A stretch of DNA of 64,000 nt from Bordetella parapertussis (GCA_945885345.1 CAMCYP010000008.1:48924-112923), one strand, 5' to 3'. Shown: positions 14,773 through 25,098, counted from the stretch's first letter. Made by a program: numbers and translations. Notes: generated by a model from the letters alone, not told the origin.

Positions 14773-17700
14773 AAAAATAAATAAAAACAATATGTTACAT
14801 ATTATCAGTCAATGTCGCTCCCAATATCGCGAGGTCTGGCGCAAGGCGGAGGGTGCTCGCGTTTCGGCTTTGTTGATCAGGCGCCGCTTGGTGGCTGCCT
14901 CGATCCTCGCGATCTGTGTGCTGGGCTCGCCCGGCATGGCGCAGGCGGCGATTACCTATGTCGGCTCGGCGTCGAATCCGACAGATCCCGGCACTCTGGA
15001 TTTAACGGTGGCGGCCGTTACGCCCCCGGGAGGCATGCAGACGGGTGATCTTGTCGTCCTGATCGGCAGTGCACGGGAAGCCGCCCAAGCGCTGGCCATT
15101 TCGGCTGCCGGGGGGCAAACGTGGACCAGCGAAACAGCGAATACGACGAACACGACGCAAAGAATTTTCTGGGCCCGTTATAACGGCACCTGGGCGACCA
15201 GTCCGAGCATTTCCTTCCCGGCGGGAGCAAATGCCACGACCGTAGTCATGCATGTATTCAGGCCGACTTCCGTCTTCCATACCTGGGCGCTGGATGTGGC
15301 GTTGACCAACAGCAGCTTTGCTGCACCGCCTAATCCGCGCGATGTGACGATTGCCGGAATCACCACCCTAACCAATGGTGCTCTGGTGCTGGCGACCTGG
15401 GCGACCCCGGATGACAACACGTGGGGATTGCAGACCGCAGGCTGGACAAACGCCGGTACTGCGCAATATCGCAACCGTGACGGAAGCGACTCTTCCCAAT
15501 CCACTGCCTACAGGATCATGGCAACTGCGGGAGCGTCAGGCAATGTGGTTAACCGGCAAACAGCCAATGGCGGCGACGCCGGCAACAGTGCCATTCTCGC
15601 CTTCAAGGAAATCCCCCCGACTTTTTACAGTCGGGCCAGCACGGCATGGAGTATCGGTACCACCTGGAGTGTCGCGGGATGCGGCGGTGCAAGTGCCGGC
15701 GCCGCGCCGATTGCGGATGTCAATGTGGTGATCTGCAACGGAAACACGGTGCCGCTGGACACCAGCACCCCAAGCCTGGGCAGTCTGACCATCCAGAGCG
15801 GAGGCATCCTCAACATCGGTGACAGCGGAACGGCGCGCACGCTGACTGTCGCGGGTGATGTCGATGATTCGGGCACGCTGCAATATGCAACTGCCGCGGC
15901 ACATGCGATCAGCATCGGCGGCCAGTTCGCGATCAACAGTGGCGGCCTGTTTACGTCTGCCGTGGTCGGCGGAGCCAAAACACTGGGGGTGACCGGTCTG
16001 ATCAGCAATGCCGGCACCTTCCGTTACGCCGGAACGGCAGGCATGGCGGTGACGGCCACGGGCGGCATTACCAACAGCGGCACCTTTGACGTCAGCGCCG
16101 CGTCGAACGTGGCGCACACGCTCAACATCGCCGGTGACCTGACCAACAGCGGCACCGTTCAACTGGCCCCCGATATCGACAGCCTGGTCAATACGACTTT
16201 CAACGGAACCGCGCAGGCCGTCGGCGGCAGTGCCGGCGTGACGTTTAACAATGTAACCACCACCGGGACCACCGCGGTCACTTTTTCCCAGCCGCAGGTG
16301 ATCAGCGGCACTCTCACGCTGGGGAGCGGTACCACGTTCAACGCCGGCGCCTTGAGCCATACCATTGCCGGGAGTTTCACCAACAACGGCGGCACGTTGA
16401 ACCCTTCGACCGGCACATTCACGTTCAATGGTGCGGCGCAGGCCATCGGCGGCAGTGCGGGCACTACTTTCAACAATCTGGCCACATCGGCCACGTCTGC
16501 GGTGACGGTGTCGCAGCCGCTGACCATCAACGGCAACCTGACTCTGGGCAATGGCACTACGTTCGCTGCAGGCGCTTCCAGCCACACCATTTCCGGCAAT
16601 TTCACCAATAACGGTTCGACGTTTTCCTCGACCGGGACATTCACGTTCAACGGCGGATCGGCACAGCTGATCGGCGGCACCACGGCGTCAACGTTCAACA
16701 GCCTGACCATCAATTCGGCCGGCGTCACGCTGTCCGGCGTTGATGCTTCTGTCGGCAATGTGCTGACTCTGACCGGTGGGGTGATTACCACTGGTGCCAA
16801 TGCGATGATCGCCACTGCCGATTGTCCGGGCAGTGTGTCGCGGACCGGTGGCCATGTTGCAGGATTCCTGCGGCTGCGTATTCCCACCGGCTCGCCGACC
16901 TGTGTCTTTCCTGTCGGTGATGCCGCCGGGTACCGGCCGATCAGCATTGCATTCACCACGGTCACCAACACCGGCACCCGCGATGTGACTGGCTCGGTGA
17001 CACAAAGCGCGGGTGAACATCCGAATATCGGCACGTCCACCATTGATCCTGCGCTGGATGTCAATCGCTACTGGACGTTAAGCAATAACACCACATCATT
17101 CGCGTCTGCCACGGCGACATTCGCATATCTGGGAGGCGATGCCGATGCTGGCACGGATCAGACGATATTTATCGCGGGGCGTTACGCTGCCGGCTGGACC
17201 TATCCTTCCAGCTCCGCGGCTTCCGGCAGCGTTCAGGTTTCAGGGCTGCTAACAGCCACTCTGGCGGGGGAATATGTGCTGGGGGAGAACACCCCGGTGG
17301 TGTTCTCGAACTGGAGGATGGATCAAACCAGTTGGAACGGCACGACAAACGAAGTCACGGACAGCGGCTTCGGGGCTTTCCATGGTGTTGCATCGGGGCT
17401 GGTCACCAAGCCGACGACTGCTGGAACCAGCCCCGCAATCGCCGGGACTCCTGGGACCTGCCGTTATGGTGTGTTCGATCGCGCCAACAAGGATTATGTG
17501 GCCGTGCCTGCCGGGTATCCGAACCTGATGTCGACTGCGGGTGGTTTCACGATCACGGCATGGATCAACACCACCAACAATACATTGCCCGGCCAGCGCA
17601 TTTATATTGATGACGAGAACAATACGAGTCCCGGCGGATGGGGTTTCAGCGTCGGCGAAACGTCGGCATTCGGCGCGGGAGGGTTGCGTTTCTATTACCG

Positions 17701-20323
17701 TCAGGGTGCAACATTCCTGCTGGATACGGTACCGATACCCAGCAATCAATGGTTGTTTGTCGCCTTGTCGGTAAAGCTGGCGGCCGGCGCCAATGCGAGC
17801 AGTGCGGTGATCTATGCCTACAATACCGCCGGGGCGCTGGTTACATCCATTTCCAATACGTTTACCTGGACGGCCGGAACGGATCCCGGCGCGGCTTCCA
17901 TCGGCGGTGAAACCAATACTGCTGCAGCCGAGAATACGAACCAGTTTGGATTCAGCGGTAATCTCGATGAAGTCAGGGTCTACCAGCAGGCGCTGAGTCA
18001 GGGGCGGATCAATCTGGTGCGGCAGGAAACCCACCCCTGCGCCACGCTGGATCACTTCAGCATTTCGCACACGACGACCGGAGTGGCCTGTGATGACCAG
18101 ACCATCACGATCACGGCCCATGATTCCACGCACAGCCCGGTGACTGCCGGCGGACTTGCAGTCAATCTGTCGACCAGCAATTCGCGCGGTACATGGACCG
18201 GGATCGTGGCGGGTGGCGGCGTGTTGTCCGACACCGTCGCCGGAGACGGGGCCGCGACCTATACCTTCGCTGCCGGCTCCAATTCCGTACAGCTGCTGTT
18301 CCGTTACGCGAACCTTGTCACTACGTCGGAGGCATTCAGTTTCAACGTCAGTGGCGGCGGATTTACGGAGGCCAGCGGTACGGCGAACGGCTCTGACGAC
18401 CCGGTTTTCACGATGTCGCAGGCGGGATTCCGTTTCCGCAACATCACTGACGGCATTGACACCATTCCGACGCAAATCTCGGGTAAACCGTCGGATACCG
18501 GTTTCAATGCCAAGACCATCCGGATCCAGGCGATACGTACTGACGCGGCAACGCTGTCTTGCGCGGCAGCGTTTCCTGCGGCGGCGACGCGAAATATCGA
18601 AATGGGCGCGGAATGCAACAGTCCCGGCACTTGCGCGGGGCGTCAGGTCAGCATCACCAACAATGCCATTACCACCGCCCTGCCGACCAGTGCAGACAAC
18701 GCCGGCAATGGCGCCACAGCGTATTACACAACTGGCGGCGGCGTGCCATTGCAGTTGAATGCCAATTCCGAGGCCGACATTGTCATTACCTATCCGGATG
18801 CCGGACAGATTTCGCTACATGCGCGTTATGATCTGGACACTGCCGTCGCCGGCTATGAAATGGTCGGCGCCACGAACGCATTCGTGGTGCGGCCGTTCGG
18901 ACTGGCCTTCCCCGGTGTCGCCCACAGCAACACGGCCGCCGGCACCCTGCTGGGGGCCGCCGGCGATAACTTCGCATTGACGGTGCGTGCTTATCAATGG
19001 TCCTCAGGAGAGGATGCCGACAACGACGGTGTTCCCGACACTTCCGCGAACATCACCGACAACGGAACCGTGCCCAATTTTTCTGCAACAGTTGCGGTTA
19101 ATCGCAGCACCAATCTGCCGGGGATCAGCGTGGGAACCGTCTCGCGCGACGTTACCTGCGCCAGCCCGGCAACGATTACCCTGAGCGGCGGCACGGCAAC
19201 GGCAAGCGACTGGTGTTACAGCGAGGCGGGCAATGTCATCCTGACTGCCGACGTTAGCAATTATCTGGCTGCGGGGATCAACATTACCGGTAACAGTGGC
19301 CTGGACGGCGGCGGTTCCGGTGGTTATGTCGGGCGCTTCCGGCCCAAACGTTTTGTGGTGTCCGGCGCCGCGCGTACCAACCGCACGACGGCTGCCTGCG
19401 CGCCTTCATCGGCGTTTAGCTACATGGACGAAGGCCTGACGCTGGAGTACACGCTGACGGCACAGAATACGCAGGGCACGACGACACAAAACTATACCGG
19501 CACTTACGCCAAACATGACCCCACGGTTGGCAGCAACAACGCTAAAACCGCATACGACATCGGGGCGCGCAATGTTTCGCCGTTTGTTGCGCTGACCACA
19601 CGGATCGCTGCGGCTTACGTGTCGGCTGCACCGGCATGGTCAAACGGCGTGTTGAATGTCACCGGCAGCAATGCAGCCCTGGTGACGGTGGGGCGGCCAA
19701 CGCCTGATGACCCGCCTGACGGTCCCTATACGCAGGTGCAATTGGGTATCGCACCGACGGATAGCGACGGCGTGACGACGGTTTATGATTTTGATGCCGA
19801 CAACAACAGTGCCAATGAGCGCACGGCAGTAGCCACCGTCACCGAGCTGCGTTACGGCCGGATGCGGCTGGGCGGTACCAGCGGTTCGCAACTGCTTGCA
19901 GTGCGCGTACCGATCGAAGCGCAATACTGGAATGGCACATTCTGGATTACCAACGTCGATGACAGTTGCACCACGCTGGCTTCCGCCAATATCGGGCTGG
20001 GCAATTACCTCGGCAACCTGAATGCCGGAGAAACCACGGCGACCATTACCGCCAGTCCATTGCAGTCCGGACGATCGGCGATCCGCCTGAGTGCCCCGGG
20101 CGCCGGCAATAACGGCAGCGTGGATGTCGCGCTGAATCTGGGTGCAGGCGCAGCCGCCAATGCCTGCCCGGCATTGACACCGGCGGCGACGTCCGGTAAC
20201 AAGGCTTATCTCCGTGGAAAATGGTGCGGTACTACGGCGACTCGTGATCCGGCTGCGCGTGCGCGCTTTGGCATCCTGCGCAGCAGCGATGAGACGATTT
20301 ATATCCGGGAGAACACAAACTGA
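14756..20323 (+). CDS. mshQ: Giant MshQ-type surface protein 1 (beta-repeats, LamG, DUF6701)
   Basis: A 1855-residue secreted protein. A long charged leader precedes the signal segment LVAASILAICVLGSPGMAQA (about 45-64). Next is a Ser/Thr-rich domain (about 66-270), a beta-helix-like stretch of NSGTF/GNLTL strands (about 290-690) with 75-residue repeats, a LamG/concanavalin-like domain (about 848-1097, ending FSGNLDEVRVYQQAL), and a Cys-containing C-terminal region of the DUF6701/MshQ type (about 1100-1855, ending IYIREN). MshQ is a large pilus-associated protein, perhaps a tip adhesin; LamG suggests glycan binding. The ATG at 14756 overlaps mshP; an ATG at 14792 is an alternative. A paralogue follows directly. 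Confidence 0.85.
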   Translation: MNVAHRKINKNNMLHIISQCRSQYREVWRKAEGARVSALLIRRRLVAASILAICVLGSPGMAQAAITYVGSASNPTDPGTLDLTVAAVTPPGGMQTGDLVVLIGSAREAAQALAISAAGGQTWTSETANTTNTTQRIFWARYNGTWATSPSISFPAGANATTVVMHVFRPTSVFHTWALDVALTNSSFAAPPNPRDVTIAGITTLTNGALVLATWATPDDNTWGLQTAGWTNAGTAQYRNRDGSDSSQSTAYRIMATAGASGNVVNRQTANGGDAGNSAILAFKEIPPTFYSRASTAWSIGTTWSVAGCGGASAGAAPIADVNVVICNGNTVPLDTSTPSLGSLTIQSGGILNIGDSGTARTLTVAGDVDDSGTLQYATAAAHAISIGGQFAINSGGLFTSAVVGGAKTLGVTGLISNAGTFRYAGTAGMAVTATGGITNSGTFDVSAASNVAHTLNIAGDLTNSGTVQLAPDIDSLVNTTFNGTAQAVGGSAGVTFNNVTTTGTTAVTFSQPQVISGTLTLGSGTTFNAGALSHTIAGSFTNNGGTLNPSTGTFTFNGAAQAIGGSAGTTFNNLATSATSAVTVSQPLTINGNLTLGNGTTFAAGASSHTISGNFTNNGSTFSSTGTFTFNGGSAQLIGGTTASTFNSLTINSAGVTLSGVDASVGNVLTLTGGVITTGANAMIATADCPGSVSRTGGHVAGFLRLRIPTGSPTCVFPVGDAAGYRPISIAFTTVTNTGTRDVTGSVTQSAGEHPNIGTSTIDPALDVNRYWTLSNNTTSFASATATFAYLGGDADAGTDQTIFIAGRYAAGWTYPSSSAASGSVQVSGLLTATLAGEYVLGENTPVVFSNWRMDQTSWNGTTNEVTDSGFGAFHGVASGLVTKPTTAGTSPAIAGTPGTCRYGVFDRANKDYVAVPAGYPNLMSTAGGFTITAWINTTNNTLPGQRIYIDDENNTSPGGWGFSVGETSAFGAGGLRFYYRQGATFLLDTVPIPSNQWLFVALSVKLAAGANASSAVIYAYNTAGALVTSISNTFTWTAGTDPGAASIGGETNTAAAENTNQFGFSGNLDEVRVYQQALSQGRINLVRQETHPCATLDHFSISHTTTGVACDDQTITITAHDSTHSPVTAGGLAVNLSTSNSRGTWTGIVAGGGVLSDTVAGDGAATYTFAAGSNSVQLLFRYANLVTTSEAFSFNVSGGGFTEASGTANGSDDPVFTMSQAGFRFRNITDGIDTIPTQISGKPSDTGFNAKTIRIQAIRTDAATLSCAAAFPAAATRNIEMGAECNSPGTCAGRQVSITNNAITTALPTSADNAGNGATAYYTTGGGVPLQLNANSEADIVITYPDAGQISLHARYDLDTAVAGYEMVGATNAFVVRPFGLAFPGVAHSNTAAGTLLGAAGDNFALTVRAYQWSSGEDADNDGVPDTSANITDNGTVPNFSATVAVNRSTNLPGISVGTVSRDVTCASPATITLSGGTATASDWCYSEAGNVILTADVSNYLAAGINITGNSGLDGGGSGGYVGRFRPKRFVVSGAARTNRTTAACAPSSAFSYMDEGLTLEYTLTAQNTQGTTTQNYTGTYAKHDPTVGSNNAKTAYDIGARNVSPFVALTTRIAAAYVSAAPAWSNGVLNVTGSNAALVTVGRPTPDDPPDGPYTQVQLGIAPTDSDGVTTVYDFDADNNSANERTAVATVTELRYGRMRLGGTSGSQLLAVRVPIEAQYWNGTFWITNVDDSCTTLASANIGLGNYLGNLNAGETTATITASPLQSGRSAIRLSAPGAGNNGSVDVALNLGAGAAANACPALTPAATSGNKAYLRGKWCGTTATRDPAARARFGILRSSDETIYIRENTN
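14771..14793 (-). repeat. AT-rich recurrent motif, copy at mshQ1
   Basis: Read on the minus strand this contains ATTGTTTTTATTTATTTTTC, which matches copies before ctaA at 18 of 20 positions. It covers the 5' end of mshQ1, between the two candidate start codons. It stands out sharply from the GC-rich flanks. Its function is unknown. Confidence 0.4.
16199..16870 (+). repeat. Three 75-codon repeats inside mshQ1
   Basis: Copies begin at 16199, 16424 and 16646 (spacing 225 and 222 bases) with the shared motif FNG-x-AQ-x-IGG. The protein unit is a run of short beta-strands with NGNLTLGNGTTF and GNFTNNG segments, like right-handed beta-helix adhesins. The last copy diverges after its first third. 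Nucleotide divergence between copies is moderate, so the duplication is not recent. Confidence 0.75.
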
Positions 20324-20418
20324 CAGGTTGAACATTCGCGCCGGCTGTGGCTCGTGTTCGATGCAACGGGTTGCGGCTGGGAAAATGCAAGAGTAAACAG
20401 AATCACATAACGGTGTTG

Positions 20419-23400
20419 ATGCTCGGTTATTTAGCAGAATTCTTTCGCGACCGGCTTGGCGTGGCGGCCGCCCGGATTGGAGCCGGAATCGCGGCTCATG
20501 CCCGTCTTCGCGCCTCCGTCGAGTGCGGGTGCGTTTCGCAGCGACGCGCCACGCCCCTGAAGAGACCCCTGGCGAGACTGGTATTGGTCATTGCCGGATT
20601 GATGTTGCAGCAATTTGTCTACGCGGCTTCGCAAACCTATACCCAGGCCGCCTGCGCAAGCCTGGGCGGCGGCGGAGCCAACTGGACCAGGCCCGAGTCA
20701 GCGGAATCAAGCAACAATTCCTACGCCTCGGCCAGCGTTGATGGCACGGTCACGGATCCGCTGCGATGCGTGAGCTACGGTTTCGACATTCCGGCGACAG
20801 CCACTATCGTCGGCATCGAGGTGCGCATTGAGCGCAAATCCAGCAGCGTCGCGAATGGCGGCAGCCGCGACAACTCGCTGTTTCTGGTCAAGGCGGGAAC
20901 GACGGTCGGTCTGGATCGGGCCACGGCCACGGCTTACACCACCGGCGACACAGTTGAAACGCACGGCAGTCCGACCGATCTGTGGGGGACGACCTGGACA
21001 CCCGCGGACATCAACAACGTGAATTTCGGTGCCGTGTTCACGGCGACGAAGCCGAGCGGGGCAGGTGGCGCACACACGGTAACCGTGGACCAGATCCAGA
21101 TCACGGTTTATTACGATGTATCGTCACAAACCCAAAGCCAGGTCAACTGCAGCAGTCTGGGTGGTGCCGGTGCCAACTGGACGACGCCTGAGTTGGCAGA
21201 ATCAAGCAACAATGCTTACGCGTCGGTCAGTGTGGATGGCACTGTTTCTGATCCCCTGCAGTGCGTGAACTACGGCTTCAACATTCCGTCGGGCGCCGTC
21301 ATCGACGGCATCGAGGTGAGCATCGAGCGCAAGTCCAACCGTACCGCCAATGGCGGCAGCCGCGACAACTCGCTGCTTCTGGTCAAGGCGGGAACAGCGG
21401 TCGGTCTGGATCGGGCCACGGCCACGACCTACACCACCGGTGACACGGTTGAAACGCACGGCAGTCCGACCGATCTGTGGGGGACGACCTGGACGCCCGC
21501 GGATATCAACAACGCAAATTTCGGCACCGTGTTTACGGCGACGAAGCCGAGCGGGGGAGGCGCAGCGCACACCATTACAGTGGATCAGATCCAGATCACC
21601 GTGTATTTCACCCGGCCGCCGCCGGTGCTCGTTTCCGCGAGCTTGACCTGCGGCAAGACCAACCAGGTCGATGTGTTTTTTTCACGGCCGGTGATGGCAG
21701 CGACCGCAGAGAATGCGGCGAACTATGTCCTCAGCGGTGGCGCCACGATATCCGGCGCGGTGCTCGGAGTCGACGGGCAGACAGTCACGCTGACCACCAG
21801 CGCCCTGTCGGCGCAATCCTATACGCTGACCGTAAACAACGTGATGTCTACTGCGGGCGGCATCATCGCCGCCAATTCGCAAGCCGTGTTTTTCGCCGAA
21901 ACCGGTTACCTGCCGGGATTGAGCGGCACTTATTTTGACCAGATGAACCTGACCGGCAATGCGACGGTGCGCATCGATGGCCCCGTCAGCTTTGACTGGG
22001 GAAACGGCACGCCCGGCATCGCTGGCATAGGCGCGGACAATTTCAGCGTGCGCTGGCAGGGCTTTGTAACGGCGCCGGTGACCGGCAACTATACCTTCCG
22101 CACCCGCAGCGATGACGGTGTGCGTCTGTATGTCGATGGCAATCTGGTGATCGACAACTGGACCGATCACGGGGCAACCAATGACGACAGCGCCGCAATC
22201 GCGCTGACCGCCGGGCAGCGGTACCCGTTGACCATGGAGTTTTACGAAAACGGCGGACAGGCCGTGGCGCAATTGAGCTGGAGCGGGCCTTCCACCGGCG
22301 GTTTCCAGTTCATTCCGTTATCGGCGCTGTCATATTGCGGCGGTGCGCTGCCGACGCCGCGTGCCTATTACAAGCTCGATGAAGCGGCCTGGAGCGCGGC
22401 TGGCGATGTCACGGATTCCAGCGGCAACGGATTCAACGGCACTGCGACAGGTGGCGCAACACCGGTGCCGGCGCAGGTGTGCAATGGCGCGCAATTGAAC
22501 GGTACCACACGGTATATACAGGTCGCGGGCCTTTCCAATGAACTTAACGCCACCGCCAGCTTGGCGTTCTGGATCAGGACCACGCAAACTGGCAATGACA
22601 CCAATTATCTTGCGCCGGGAGTAACCGGGGTGGAGCAGGCCGGTGGCGGCGATGATATTTTCTGGGGCTGGCTGGATGCCAGCGGCCGCATCGGTATCAC
22701 TGTCGGCGATACCGCCACGACCAAATCCACGGTGGCGATCAACAACGGCGTGTGGCGTCATGTGGTGCTGACCCGTGATCATGTTGCCGGCACTTATAAA
22801 ATCTATATTGACGGCACCTTGAATGCCAGCGGCGCCATTGCCACCGGCGTGATCGGTACGCCGTTCTCAAGCCTAGGCCGGATTGAGGATACGGACGGTT
22901 CCACACCGACTTATCTGGACGGCCAGCTCGATGAAGTGCGCATTTACGGGCAGGTATTGACCGACGACGAAGTCATCGCCATTCGCGATATCACGCGCCC
23001 CTGCGCGATTGCGTTCAACCATATCCGCATCGAACACAGCGCCCAGGGGCTGACCTGTGAACCGGCAACGGTTACCGTCAAGGCCTGCGCGGATGCAAGT
23101 TGCAGCACGCTGTATCCCGGCAGCGTGACGACGACACTGAGTCCGACAGGCTGGGTGACCAGTGATACGATCAATTTCACTGGCTCCACGACCGCGCAAT
23201 TGCGTAAAACCACGCCGGGGACGGTAGTCCTGGATGCCGCTTCAACAACCCCGGCGCCGGCATCCGGGACATTGTGTTTCAACGGATTGACCCAGACCTG
23301 CAATCTGGATTTCCAGGACAGCGGGTTCATTTTCAGTGCCATTCCGACCCAGGTTGCCGGTACGACCTCCGCGACGCAGACGCTGCGGGCCGTTCGTAAA

Positions 23401-25098
23401 AGCGATTCCAGCGATGCCTGTGTCGGACTGTTCAACGGCAACGTGAACATTGATCTGGCATCCCAGTGCGTTAACCCGACGACCTGCCAGGTCGGCCAGC
23501 AAGTCACGATTACCAACAATGGTTCCACGGCGATCACCGCCAACCCCGGCAGCGGGGTTGGCGCCTGGACCACCAAATCGATGACCTTCGGTGCGAACTC
23601 AACGGCGAGTTTCACGATGAGCTATCCCGACGCCGGTGCGATCCGGCTCAACGCCCGCCACAATATCAATGGTTCCGGTGATTACATGACCGGCGTGTCC
23701 AATGATTTCGTGGTTAAACCTGCGGGTTTTGTGGTGAACAACATCCAGCGTACTGCAGATGCAGTTGCCAATCCCGGCGCGGCCGATGCCGGTGGCGCGG
23801 TGTTCATCAAAGCCGGTGAGAGCATCACGCTGACGGTGACGGCTGTGAATTCACAGGGCGGTGCGACGCCGAATTACGGCAAGGAAAATGTAGCCGAAGG
23901 GGTCAGTCTGACGACCGCACTGGTGCCAGGCCTGGGCCTGACCAACAATCCCGTGCTGGGCAATGGCACGATTGCAGGGGGATTGTTTAACGCGGGTTCC
24001 GTGACCGTGGACAATGTGACCTGGGATGAGGTCGGCATTATCACGATCACGCCCGGCGTGGGGGACAGTGATTACCTCGGTGTCGGTGATATCACGGGAA
24101 CGGCGACCGGCAACATCGGGCGTTTCACGCCGCATCATTTTGATGTCAGCACGAATACGCCAGCGTTTGCAACGGCCTGCACCGGCGGCGCATTTACTTA
24201 CATCGGGCAGCCGTTCAACTACGCTTCGGGCATGCAGCCGGTGATGACCATGACGGCGCGCAACCTGACCGGTGGCACGACTGCGAACTACAAGGGCACG
24301 ACGCCGGCAGCGCAGGCATTTTTCAAGATCACCAACGTCAGTCTGACCGGCAAGGCCTATACCGCGGGCACCGGGACGCTGGATGTCAGCGGCATCACCG
24401 GAACGGATCCAGCAATTGTCGCCGGCACCAATGGCACCGGGACATTGACCTTTAACTCGGGAACCGGGTTGTTGTTCACGCGGAATGCGTTGCAGGCGCC
24501 GTTTGATGCCGAAATTTCACTGGGGATCAATGTCGTCGACAGTGACGGTGTCGCTTACTCGACAAACCCGGCGAGATTTGGACAGGCCACTGCCGGCAAC
24601 GGCATTGCATTTTCGACGGGCAAGGCCATGCGCTTTGGCCGCTTGCGCCTGATTGGCGCCAGCGGCTCGCAATTATTGCCGCTGCGAGTGCCTTTTGAGG
24701 CCCAATACTGGACAGGCACGTTCTTTGCAACGAACACCGCCGATACCTGTACAACCGTAGCGAGTGGCAGTGTGGGCTTGGGGAACTACATCGGAAATCT
24801 GAGCAGTGGCGAAACAACGGCAACCGCGGTCAGTGCGCTGACAGCGGGACGCGGTCTGATTACGCTCAGTGCGCCAGGGGCGGGCAACAACGGCAGCGTG
24901 GATCTGGCAATCAATCTCGGTGCCGGCGCGAATGCTGCTGCCTGCCCAGTCTATGCGCCGGTGGCGGCTCCAGGTGCCATGGCTTATTTGCGCGGACAGT
25001 GGTGTGGTGCTGCCTACGACAAGGATCCTTCCGTCCGCGTACGTTTTGGAATCCGGCCCGGGGGCGCTGAGCGGATTTATATGCGTGAAAATTATTAA
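20419..25098 (+). CDS. Giant MshQ-type surface protein 2 (duplicated domain, PA14, LamG, DUF6701)
   Basis: A 1559-residue secreted protein (from the ATG at 20419; a GTG at 20347 would add 24). A signal segment LARLVLVIAGLMLQQFVYA ends near residue 69. Then come two near-identical 165-residue domains (71-235, 236-400), an Ig-like SASLTCGKTNQVDVFF domain, a PA14 domain (about 495-630; GNYTFRTRSDDGVRLYVDG), a LamG domain (about 645-860; LDGQLDEVRIYGQ) and the same DUF6701-type C-terminus as its neighbour (ending IYMREN). PA14 and LamG both commonly bind sugars. It arose by duplication of mshQ followed by replacement of N-terminal modules. No separate promoter or terminator is evident in the 95-base gap. 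Confidence 0.83.
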   Translation: MLGYLAEFFRDRLGVAAARIGAGIAAHARLRASVECGCVSQRRATPLKRPLARLVLVIAGLMLQQFVYAASQTYTQAACASLGGGGANWTRPESAESSNNSYASASVDGTVTDPLRCVSYGFDIPATATIVGIEVRIERKSSSVANGGSRDNSLFLVKAGTTVGLDRATATAYTTGDTVETHGSPTDLWGTTWTPADINNVNFGAVFTATKPSGAGGAHTVTVDQIQITVYYDVSSQTQSQVNCSSLGGAGANWTTPELAESSNNAYASVSVDGTVSDPLQCVNYGFNIPSGAVIDGIEVSIERKSNRTANGGSRDNSLLLVKAGTAVGLDRATATTYTTGDTVETHGSPTDLWGTTWTPADINNANFGTVFTATKPSGGGAAHTITVDQIQITVYFTRPPPVLVSASLTCGKTNQVDVFFSRPVMAATAENAANYVLSGGATISGAVLGVDGQTVTLTTSALSAQSYTLTVNNVMSTAGGIIAANSQAVFFAETGYLPGLSGTYFDQMNLTGNATVRIDGPVSFDWGNGTPGIAGIGADNFSVRWQGFVTAPVTGNYTFRTRSDDGVRLYVDGNLVIDNWTDHGATNDDSAAIALTAGQRYPLTMEFYENGGQAVAQLSWSGPSTGGFQFIPLSALSYCGGALPTPRAYYKLDEAAWSAAGDVTDSSGNGFNGTATGGATPVPAQVCNGAQLNGTTRYIQVAGLSNELNATASLAFWIRTTQTGNDTNYLAPGVTGVEQAGGGDDIFWGWLDASGRIGITVGDTATTKSTVAINNGVWRHVVLTRDHVAGTYKIYIDGTLNASGAIATGVIGTPFSSLGRIEDTDGSTPTYLDGQLDEVRIYGQVLTDDEVIAIRDITRPCAIAFNHIRIEHSAQGLTCEPATVTVKACADASCSTLYPGSVTTTLSPTGWVTSDTINFTGSTTAQLRKTTPGTVVLDAASTTPAPASGTLCFNGLTQTCNLDFQDSGFIFSAIPTQVAGTTSATQTLRAVRKSDSSDACVGLFNGNVNIDLASQCVNPTTCQVGQQVTITNNGSTAITANPGSGVGAWTTKSMTFGANSTASFTMSYPDAGAIRLNARHNINGSGDYMTGVSNDFVVKPAGFVVNNIQRTADAVANPGAADAGGAVFIKAGESITLTVTAVNSQGGATPNYGKENVAEGVSLTTALVPGLGLTNNPVLGNGTIAGGLFNAGSVTVDNVTWDEVGIITITPGVGDSDYLGVGDITGTATGNIGRFTPHHFDVSTNTPAFATACTGGAFTYIGQPFNYASGMQPVMTMTARNLTGGTTANYKGTTPAAQAFFKITNVSLTGKAYTAGTGTLDVSGITGTDPAIVAGTNGTGTLTFNSGTGLLFTRNALQAPFDAEISLGINVVDSDGVAYSTNPARFGQATAGNGIAFSTGKAMRFGRLRLIGASGSQLLPLRVPFEAQYWTGTFFATNTADTCTTVASGSVGLGNYIGNLSSGETTATAVSALTAGRGLITLSAPGAGNNGSVDLAINLGAGANAAACPVYAPVAAPGAMAYLRGQWCGAAYDKDPSVRVRFGIRPGGAERIYMRENY
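20629..21618 (+). repeat. 495-base tandem duplication inside the second mshQ gene
   Basis: Two in-frame copies, 20629-21123 and 21124-21618, each 165 codons. They are nearly identical over long stretches (for example around 20940-21000 against 21435-21495) and more diverged at their 5' ends. Each copy encodes a domain beginning SQT and containing NGGSRDNSL and GSPTDLWGTTWTPADI. The unit is unrecognised by me beyond a predicted beta-sandwich. The repeat is a recombination substrate that could gain or lose copies. Confidence 0.9.

Noticed and set aside
14756..14850. Extended signal-peptide region of the autotransporter type at the mshQ1 N-terminus
   Set aside because: The leader is long and charged but does not show the conserved MNK-(F/Y)-(R/K)-x-x-W pattern at the very start.
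20629..21618. Assembly artefact as the cause of the 495-base duplication
   Set aside because: The copies differ at many positions, especially in their first halves, so they are unlikely to be a copy-paste assembly error, although read coverage would be the final test.
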